Shown here piece by piece: positions 59,020-64,000 of a DNA stretch of 64,000 nt. The stretch lies in the NCBI GenBank assembly GCA_035536185.1, contig DATLOM010000028.1, positions 1 to 64,000 of the forward strand, read 5' to 3'. Made by a program: the position numbers and the translations under genes. How positions within the stretch are numbered: position 1 is the first letter of the stretch; every line of letters starts with the position of its first letter. This DNA comes from GCA-2861595 sp035536185. GTDB taxonomy: Bacteria; Actinomycetota; Acidimicrobiia; Acidimicrobiales; GCA-2861595. A model generated the notes under the pieces. That model ran no database searches. It was not told the origin of the DNA and saw only the letters and a list, made by a program, of their open reading frames with translations.

Positions 59020-59694
59020 TCACTTGCGCCTCGGCTTCTGCCGCTTGGGGTTCGGCTTTCGGGCAGGCCCGCTCGCCTGTCGCGCCCGGCCCTTCGCTTT
59101 CGGGCGGCTGGTTGTCGGCGGTGTTCGCCCGGCAGGTCCCGAGAGGGCGTAGCGGACGGCCCACGCCGCGGCGGCAAGCCCTCCGGCCAAGGTGATGCCG
59201 ACGGCGGCCACGGCGGCCTTGCTCGTTCCGCCCGCCTCGTCCTCGGCATCTACCGGGGACGGGGGCTCGATACCGGCGTAGACCAGTTGCGCGGAATCGG
59301 CGGCCCCGATCTTGTTGCTGGCGAGACGGCGCTCGCCTCCGCCCTCCATCCCGACCGTCAGGGGGAAAGCCAGGGTCGACTTTCTTGCCGCGGTTCCGGC
59401 CACGCCGAAATACGCACATCCGAACGGCGGGATCTTTCCGCCGGTGAAGCGGACGACGCTCGTCTCCCTCGCGCTCGTCCAGCCGAGAGCGTCGAGCACC
59501 CGGTCGAGCTCGAAGCCCTCGGGCACTTCCACCTCGACCGATACCACGGGGGCCTCCTCGGCGGCCACGCCGATGTTCACCGTCGCCGGCTGGCCCGGCT
59601 CGATCCGAACCGGCGTCGCACAGGAGTGCGCTGGCGCCGATCTGGCTGCCGCAAGCGTCGCCAGTAATGCGACGATGAGGGCTATGCGACGCAT
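59020..59694 (-). CDS. YcnI-like secreted, membrane-anchored protein
   Basis: A 224-residue protein. The signal peptide MRRIALIVALLATLAAARSA ends PAH-SCATPV, so like YcnI the mature form could begin near a His. EAPVVSVEVEVPEGFELDRV and KSTLAFPLTVGMEGGGE are reminiscent of the DUF1775 domain but shorter, with a Cys pair (SCATPV and PFGCAYF). A C-terminal membrane helix (AVAAVGITLAGGLAAAAWAV) and a basic Lys/Arg-rich tail follow. ATG 59694 lies within the palindrome shared with the divergent gene. It probably binds or delivers copper (inference). Confidence 0.75.
   Translation of the reverse strand: MRRIALIVALLATLAAARSAPAHSCATPVRIEPGQPATVNIGVAAEEAPVVSVEVEVPEGFELDRVLDALGWTSARETSVVRFTGGKIPPFGCAYFGVAGTAARKSTLAFPLTVGMEGGGERRLASNKIGAADSAQLVYAGIEPPSPVDAEDEAGGTSKAAVAAVGITLAGGLAAAAWAVRYALSGPAGRTPPTTSRPKAKGRARQASGPARKPNPKRQKPRRK
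59684..59694. other. Palindrome holding the start codons of two divergent genes
   Basis: ATGCGACGCAT reads almost the same on both strands. On the plus strand it is ATG-CGA-CGC-ATG (MRRM) and on the minus strand ATG-CGT-CGC-ATA (MRRI). The two divergent signal-peptide genes therefore overlap at their 5' ends by 11 bases and share this start region. Confidence 0.85.
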
Positions 59695-60751
59695 GTTGGT
59701 CACCGTAGCCATTGCCTTCGGGTTCCTCGCAGCCTCGGCCGCGCCGGCCTCGGCCCACAGTGCCGCCGGCGTCAGTGCCACCAACTACCTCACCCGCCTG
59801 GAGCGGGTGACGCCGGAGGTACCCGGTGTGAAGATGCGCGTCGTCGAGAGCGGGAGCCGCTTCGAGGTGGTCAACACGACCGACCAGGAGCTCGTGGTCA
59901 TCGGGTACCAGGAGGAGCCGTACCTCCGGATCGGTCCCGGCGGGGTGTTCGAGAACCGGCGCTCCCCCGCCACCTATGTCAACGCCAGCCGCCGGGGCAC
60001 CAGCACCGTTCCTGGCAGCGCCGATCCCGAGGCGGCGCCGGTGTGGAAGAAGATCTCCGACGGCGATGTGGCCCGCTGGCACGACCACCGCATCCACTGG
60101 ATGGGCGACCGGGACCCGCCGGCGGTGCGGCGTGCTCCCGACCGCCGCCACGTCGTGATACCCGAGTGGACCATCGCCATGCGCATCGGCGAGCGCGACA
60201 TCGAGGCGCGGGGCGACCTGCTCTGGGTGCCGGGGCCGAGCGCAGGCCCATGGCTGGCTCTCGCCGTAGTTCTTCTCGCGGGCGTCACCGCCCTGGCCCT
60301 CACCAGGGCGTGGGGCCGTTGGCTGGCGGTGGTCACGGGCGCCCTCGTGATCGCCGACGTCGTCCACGTCGTGGGTACCGGCTTCGCCGAGGCGGGCTCG
60401 GTCGGCACCAAGATCGCCTCCGTCGCCGGCTCCAGCCTCTTCTCCGTCATCGTCTGGATCGCCGGTGCCGTCGCTGTGTGGATGCTCGCCCGCCGCCGGC
60501 CCGAAGGGCTCTACGCCGCCGCCTTCGCAGGTGTCTTCATCGCCTTGCTCGGCGGAGTGGCGGACCTAGGCGACCTGTCCCACTCCCAGGTCCCCTTCGC
60601 CTGGGGCGACACGCTGGCCCGTGTGCTCGTCGGCGTCTCCCTGGGCGCCGGCCTGGGAGTGCTCGGTGCCGCGGTCGTGGGGCTGCGCAGGAGCAACGAG
60701 ACGGGCCGGACCTCGGCCACGGCCACGGCCGCCGTGGCCAAAGGTGACTGA
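59684..60751 (+). CDS. Secreted/membrane protein of the copper cluster, unknown function
   Basis: A 355-residue protein. A signal peptide (MRRMLVTVAIAFGFLAASAA, ending ASAHSAAG) leaves another mature N-terminal His. An extracellular domain of about 155 residues includes FEVVNTTDQELVVIGYQEEP, LRIGPGGVFENRRSPATYVN and a His-rich VARWHDHRIHWMG patch. Five hydrophobic segments follow (about 187-325), with HVVGTGF and HSQVPFAWGDTLARVLVG near the membrane. Proteins like this occur next to YcnI and CopCD genes in actinobacteria, which suggests a role in copper uptake or in copper delivery to oxidases. The start could also be ATG 59675 or 59693. Confidence 0.75.
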   Translation: MRRMLVTVAIAFGFLAASAAPASAHSAAGVSATNYLTRLERVTPEVPGVKMRVVESGSRFEVVNTTDQELVVIGYQEEPYLRIGPGGVFENRRSPATYVNASRRGTSTVPGSADPEAAPVWKKISDGDVARWHDHRIHWMGDRDPPAVRRAPDRRHVVIPEWTIAMRIGERDIEARGDLLWVPGPSAGPWLALAVVLLAGVTALALTRAWGRWLAVVTGALVIADVVHVVGTGFAEAGSVGTKIASVAGSSLFSVIVWIAGAVAVWMLARRRPEGLYAAAFAGVFIALLGGVADLGDLSHSQVPFAWGDTLARVLVGVSLGAGLGVLGAAVVGLRRSNETGRTSATATAAVAKGD

Positions 60752-60793
60752 CGATCGGCAGGCGCCCTAGCTCCATTCCATACCGTTACCTAG

Positions 60794-60799
60794 TAGTAT
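60794..60799 (+). promoter_or_regulatory. -10 box (TAGTAT) before the antitoxin gene
   Basis: TAGTAT is followed by seven bases and ATG 60807 in an AT-rich patch. There is no ribosome site, so the toxin-antitoxin operon probably begins with a leaderless message. Confidence 0.45.
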
Positions 60800-60806
60800 C
60801 ATTTGT

Positions 60807-61070
60807 ATGGCGAAAGAGAAGGCTACGATCACAGTAGATCGGGCCAAGCTGGCAGAGGCCCGGAGCCTGCTCGGCGTGAGCTCCGCCTCGGCGGCCATCG
60901 ACATCGCCCTCACAGAGGTGGTCAGGCGGGCGCGGCTCCGCAGGGACGTCGAGGCCTATCGACGCGTGCCGGCGACCGAGCAGGAGGTGGCCCTGGCCGA
61001 GGTGCATCCTGACTTCGGCGATCTCACCGACGACACCGACTGGGACTCCGAGTGGCCCGACCACCAGTAG
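60807..61070 (+). CDS. Ribbon-helix-helix-type antitoxin (MazE-like)
   Basis: An 87-residue protein, MAKEKATITVDRAKLAEARS, then LLGVSSASAAIDIALTEVVR. The first 45 residues fit a ribbon-helix-helix DNA-binding fold; the acidic C-terminal tail (DLTDDTDWDSEWPDHQ) would wrap the toxin. It overlaps the MazF/PemK gene by 19 bases, the normal order for such modules. It probably autorepresses its operon. Confidence 0.85.
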   Translation: MAKEKATITVDRAKLAEARSLLGVSSASAAIDIALTEVVRRARLRRDVEAYRRVPATEQEVALAEVHPDFGDLTDDTDWDSEWPDHQ

Positions 61071-61393
61071 TCCAGCCGGCGCCGAGGCGTGGCGATCTCT
61101 GGTTGGCGGAAATGGACAAGCGTCGCCCGGTGGTCGTCCTGACCCGTGATCCCCTGGCCCGGATGCTGAGCTCGGTGATCGTGGGCCCGGTGACCTCGAC
61201 CATCCGTGGTCTCACCACCGAGGTCGAGTTGAGTGAGGCGGACAGCGTGCGCCGCAGGTCGGTCGTGAACCTGGACAACCTCCAGCTCCTGGCCCGGGAT
61301 CGGCTGGTGCGAAAGGTGGGCAAGGTCGAGCCGGCCACCTTGGACCGGATCTGCGCTGCCGCCGCAGAAGCGATCGGCTGCCCTGGCCACTGA
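61052..61393 (+). CDS. MazF/PemK-family endoribonuclease toxin
   Basis: A 113-residue toxin: RRGDLWLAEMDKRRPVVVLT, then LSSVIVGPVTSTIRGLTTEV, VNLDNLQLLARDRLVRKVGK. The RGD/RGE start motif, the R-P-V-V-V-L strand and the conserved T/S in the VGPVTST region are the MazF active-site elements. It cleaves RNA. GTG 61052 lies within the antitoxin gene, so the two are translationally coupled. Confidence 0.9.
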   Translation: MARPPVVQPAPRRGDLWLAEMDKRRPVVVLTRDPLARMLSSVIVGPVTSTIRGLTTEVELSEADSVRRRSVVNLDNLQLLARDRLVRKVGKVEPATLDRICAAAAEAIGCPGH

Positions 61394-61420
61394 GCTGAGT
61401 CGGCGGTGGCGGTGCGCCGG

Positions 61421-61557
61421 GGATCACGCCGGCGGCGACGGTGGCAATGCTCCGAGGATCATGCCGGCGACGGTGGGGGCGGGCCGATGCCGCCAAGATC
61501 ACGCCGGCGGCGACGGTGGCGATGCGCCGAGGATCATGCCGGCGGCGACGGTGGCGT
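61421..61557. repeat. 35-40 bp tandem repeats over the cysN stop codon
   Basis: Units begin GGATCACGCCGGCGGCGACG. They lie at 61421-61455, 61456-61495 (40 bases), 61496-61530, and from 61531 in the coding region (matching about 27 bases). The third unit contains the cysN stop (61499-61501). A 35-base period shifts the frame each time, so each extra unit would change the C terminus. Confidence 0.88.
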
Positions 61558-62776
61558 TGGTCTCCTGGTCGACCAGGATGAAGCTGCCGGTGGTGCGGTT
61601 CCGCTTGTAGCTGTCGAAGGCGAGGGGGGCGGCCAGGCGCAGGTGGACGGTGCCTATGTCGTTGGGGCCGAGGCCGGTGGCGGTGGCGTCGGGCTCGAGG
61701 GTCTCGATGTCGAGGCGATGGCGGAGGGTTTCGACCGTCGCCTCCGCCCAGCGGGTGGTGTGCTTGAGGGCGTAGGTGGTGCCGGGCACGAGGGGCGCCT
61801 CGGCAAACCAGCACACGACGGCGTCCAGCTCGTCGGCCACCTCGGGGGCGACGCCGGGCTGGCACAGCAGGTCGCCACGTGTCACCTCCACGTCGTCGGC
61901 CAGCCGCACCGTGACCGGGGTACCGGCCGGCGCCGCGTCCACCGGGCCGGTAAAGGTGTCGATGGACTCGATCCTGGTGTCCATGCCGCCCGGCAGCACT
62001 ACCACCTCGGCACCACGGCGCAGCACGCCGGCGGACACCTGGCCGGCGTAACCGGCAGACGCCCCAGCGCCGTCGCCGACGGGCAGCACCCACTGGACGG
62101 CCATGCGGGCTCCGATGGGGTCGTCGGCTGGGTCGTCGTGGGGAGGCACGTCCTCCAGGTAGGCCAGCAGCGGCGGGCCGTCGTACCAGGGCATGTGCCC
62201 TGAGGGGTCCACCACGTTGTCGCCGGCGAGCGCCGAGATGGGTAGGAAGGTGAGGCCCGGCAGTTCCAGTGAGGCGGTGAAGCTGCAGAACTCCTTGACG
62301 ATGGTGGTGAACACCTCTTCGTCCCAGCCGACCAGGTCCATCTTGTTGACGGCGACCACCACGTGGGGGACGGCGAGGAGGCCGGCGATGACGGCGTGGC
62401 GGCGGGTCTGGTCGACCACGCCGTGGCGGGCGTCGATGAGGATGATGGCCAGATCGGCGTTGGACGCGCCGGTGACCATGTTGCGGGTGAACTCGAAGTG
62501 CCCGGGTGTGTCGGCCAGCACGAAGCGCCGGCGTGGGGTGGCGAAGTAGCGGTAGGCCACGTCGATGGTGATGCCGCGGTCACGCTCGGCCCGCAGGCCG
62601 TCGGTGAACATGGCCAGGTTGTGGCCGTCCTGGCCCCGCTGGGCGCTGGCGTGGGCCACGGCCTCGGCCTGGTCCTCCAGGATGGACTTCGAGTCCCAGA
62701 GCAGACGGCCGATGAGAGTGCTCTTGCCGTCGTCCACCGAGCCGGCCGTGGCCACCCGGAGCAGGGGGGCGCTCAC
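61499..62776 (-). CDS. cysN: Sulfate adenylyltransferase GTPase subunit CysN
   Basis: A 425-residue EF-Tu-like GTPase: ATAGSVDDGKSTLIGRLLWD (G1), DVAYRYFATPRRRFVLADTPGH (G3 in the last five residues), VVAVNKMDLVGWDE (G4), then beta-barrel domains. The end TTGSFILVDQETNATVAAGM is the usual CysN terminus, followed here by ILGASPPSPPA, an extension made by the tandem repeats. It works with CysD to make adenosine phosphosulfate (APS) from sulfate and ATP. Its start shares one base with the cysD stop. No APS kinase domain is fused. Confidence 0.95.
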   Translation of the reverse strand: MSAPLLRVATAGSVDDGKSTLIGRLLWDSKSILEDQAEAVAHASAQRGQDGHNLAMFTDGLRAERDRGITIDVAYRYFATPRRRFVLADTPGHFEFTRNMVTGASNADLAIILIDARHGVVDQTRRHAVIAGLLAVPHVVVAVNKMDLVGWDEEVFTTIVKEFCSFTASLELPGLTFLPISALAGDNVVDPSGHMPWYDGPPLLAYLEDVPPHDDPADDPIGARMAVQWVLPVGDGAGASAGYAGQVSAGVLRRGAEVVVLPGGMDTRIESIDTFTGPVDAAPAGTPVTVRLADDVEVTRGDLLCQPGVAPEVADELDAVVCWFAEAPLVPGTTYALKHTTRWAEATVETLRHRLDIETLEPDATATGLGPNDIGTVHLRLAAPLAFDSYKRNRTTGSFILVDQETNATVAAGMILGASPPSPPA

Positions 62777-63690
62777 TAGAAGTAGCCCTCGGTCTTGCGA
62801 TCCTCCATGGCCGCTTCGGAGAAGCGGTCGTCGGCCCGGGTGGCGCCCCGCTCGGTGATTCGGGTGGCCACCAGCTCCTCGAGGATCTCGTAGTTGTTGG
62901 AGGCCAGCGAGCGCACGGCTCCGGTGCAGCTCATGTCGCCGACCGTGCGGTAGCGGACGGTCTCGGTGGACACCCTTTCACCGGGACCGGGCTGGACCTG
63001 GGGGCACACGGCCAGGAGCATGCCGTCGCGCTCGACGACCTCCCGGCGGTGCGAGTAGTAGAGCGTGGGCAGCTCCAGCCGCTCCCGTGCGATGTACTCC
63101 CAGATGTCGAGCTCGGTCCAGTTCGACAGCGGGAAGGCCCGGATGTGCTCGCCGGGGTGGTGGCGCCCGTTGAAGATGCTCCAAAGCTCGGGCCTCTGGT
63201 TGCTCGGGTCCCAGCGCCCTTCGCTGTCACGGAAGGAGAAGACCCGCTCCTTGGCCCGGGCCTTGTCCTCGTCGCGGCGGGCGCCGCCGAGGCAGGCGTC
63301 GAAGCCGTGCTCGGTGATGGCGTCGAGCAGCGTGGTGGTCTGCAGCCGGTTGCGGCTGGCGTTGGGCCCGCCCGCTTCCTCGGCCACCCGGCCCCTGTCG
63401 ATGGACTCCTGCACGGAGGCCACGATGAGCCGCTCCCCCAGCTCGGCGATGCGCCGGTCGCGGTAGTCGAGGGCCTCCGGGAAGTTGTGGCCGGTGTCGA
63501 CGTGCATGACCGGGAAGGGCAGGTGCCCCGGGCGGAAGGCCTTGACGGCCAGGGCCAGCAGCACGGCGGAGTCCTTGCCCCCGCTGAACAGCAGGACGGG
63601 CCGCTCGAACTCCGCCGCCACCTCCCGGATTATGAGAACGGCTTCGGCCTCCAGGACGTCGAGGTGGTCGAGGACCGATGTCTCAGGCAT
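62776..63690 (-). CDS. cysD: Sulfate adenylyltransferase subunit CysD
   Basis: A 304-residue PP-loop enzyme: VLLFSGGKDSAVLLALAVKA (PP-loop), FPVMHVDTGHNFPEALDYRD, FDACLGGARRDEDKARAKER and a C-terminal RTVGDMSCTGAVRS, all CysD hallmarks. With CysN it transfers adenylate to sulfate. ATG 63690 overlaps the cysH stop by eight bases, so cysH-cysD-cysN form one operon. Confidence 0.96.
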   Translation of the reverse strand: MPETSVLDHLDVLEAEAVLIIREVAAEFERPVLLFSGGKDSAVLLALAVKAFRPGHLPFPVMHVDTGHNFPEALDYRDRRIAELGERLIVASVQESIDRGRVAEEAGGPNASRNRLQTTTLLDAITEHGFDACLGGARRDEDKARAKERVFSFRDSEGRWDPSNQRPELWSIFNGRHHPGEHIRAFPLSNWTELDIWEYIARERLELPTLYYSHRREVVERDGMLLAVCPQVQPGPGERVSTETVRYRTVGDMSCTGAVRSLASNNYEILEELVATRITERGATRADDRFSEAAMEDRKTEGYF

Positions 63691-64000
63691 GGAGGCCGCA
63701 CTCGACCTTGCCCGAGCCCGACCAGCGGCCGGCACGGGGGTCCTCGCCCTCGGCGACCGGGCGGGTGCAGGGCCAGCAGCCGATCGACGGGTAGCCCCGG
63801 GAGGCCAGGGGATGCTCGAGCAGGCCGTGGTCGGCGGTGTAGCCGGCCATGTCCTCGTCGGTCCAAGCAGCCAGGGGGTTGATCTTGACCAGGCCCCGGC
63901 CGGCGTCCCAGGAGACGATGGGGGCGTTGGCCCGAGTAGGCGCGTCCACGCGACGGAGACCCGTGATCCACGCCGTCTTTCCCTCGAGGCCGCGGGCCAG
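63683..64000 (-). CDS. cysH: Adenylyl-sulfate/PAPS reductase CysH (5' end outside window)
   Basis: The last 105 residues of CysH. After LEGKTAWITGLRRVDAPTRA come INPLAAWTDEDMAGYTADHG, ASRGYPSIGCWPCTRPVAEG and the C-terminal ECGLHA with the catalytic Cys. The GCWPCT pair plus (outside the window) an upstream Cys pair would ligate the 4Fe-4S cluster of the bacterial APS reductase type. It reduces APS to sulfite, the step after CysND. The frame is open to the window edge. Confidence 0.92.
   Translation of the reverse strand: MARGLEGKTAWITGLRRVDAPTRANAPIVSWDAGRGLVKINPLAAWTDEDMAGYTADHGLLEHPLASRGYPSIGCWPCTRPVAEGEDPRAGRWSGSGKVECGLHA

Noticed and set aside
1..64000. Search for tRNA, rRNA, CRISPR arrays, riboswitches and intact insertion sequences
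   Set aside because: No T-loop plus cloverleaf pattern, no rRNA blocks, no regularly spaced repeats with unique spacers, and no transposase motifs were seen; by-eye reading can miss small RNAs.

Overview
The window is 64 kb of high-GC bacterial chromosome (about 70 percent G+C by eye) from an actinobacterium, most likely in or near class Acidimicrobiia. The evidence is the secreted GYWLVA/DGGIFAFGDA-type repeat protein at the left edge, an actinobacterial DUF3516 helicase, a SenX3-RegX3-PhoU phosphate system, an HNH protein of the DUF222 class, frequent GTG starts, 4-bp ATGA/GTGA gene overlaps, and several starts sitting 5 to 7 bases after a TANNNT -10 box (leaderless mRNAs). No tRNA, rRNA, CRISPR array or intact insertion sequence was seen.

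Layout. 0-5 kb: secreted repeat protein (partial), xseA-xseB, an RsbW-like anti-sigma kinase, a ferredoxin and a STAS protein. 5-14 kb: a two-component system facing a lipoprotein/adaptor/ABC ATPase/FtsX-type permease efflux operon, then an MMPL transporter. 14-23 kb: stand-alone NuoF-like flavoprotein, GGDEF-EAL protein, small muconolactone-isomerase-like protein, NAD-dependent epimerase, DUF72 protein, Ser/Thr kinase with a sensor domain, MFS transporter. 23.2-29.1 kb: an accessory stretch with a frameshifted DUF222-HNH gene, a low-GC gene with a HEPN-type RX4H motif, a small PD-(D/E)XK-like protein, a nucleotidyltransferase gene pair, and about 1 kb with no convincing gene. 29-36.5 kb: PadR plus a HAAS-type membrane protein, DUF3516 helicase, flavin reductase, LigB-type dioxygenase, GAF-PP2C phosphatase, ChaB protein. 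36.7-42 kb: a PQQ-type sugar dehydrogenase with a membrane tail, then a three-gene run (Pro/Thr-rich membrane protein, vanadium-haloperoxidase-like lipoprotein, DM13 lipoprotein). 42-48.8 kb: senX3-regX3-phoU converging on pstSCAB, with PHO-box-like repeats before senX3 and pstS and a strong hairpin between pstS and pstC. 48.8-54.7 kb: YibE/F protein, a MerR regulator divergent from a large membrane protein, hicAB, acuC. 55.3-60.8 kb: a copper-handling cluster (YcnI, CopC-CopD, a YcnI-like protein and a divergent membrane protein whose start is shared through a palindrome). 60.8-64 kb: mazEF-like pair and cysH-cysD-cysN.

How the parts fit. The phosphate block is a coherent regulon: SenX3/RegX3 sense and respond, PhoU couples them to the transporter, and PstSCAB imports phosphate. 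The copper cluster combines periplasmic binders with mature N-terminal His (YcnI, CopC), a CopD membrane importer and an unknown four-helix protein. The cys genes activate and reduce sulfate. A recurrent oddity is short tandem repetition: 3-prime-end duplications running over the stop codons of the helicase and cysN genes, 45- and 51-bp in-frame repeats in ycnI and the kinase, and a 51-bp minisatellite before copCD. With a one-base frameshift also present, some of these could be assembly or population-heterogeneity artefacts, and raw reads would decide.
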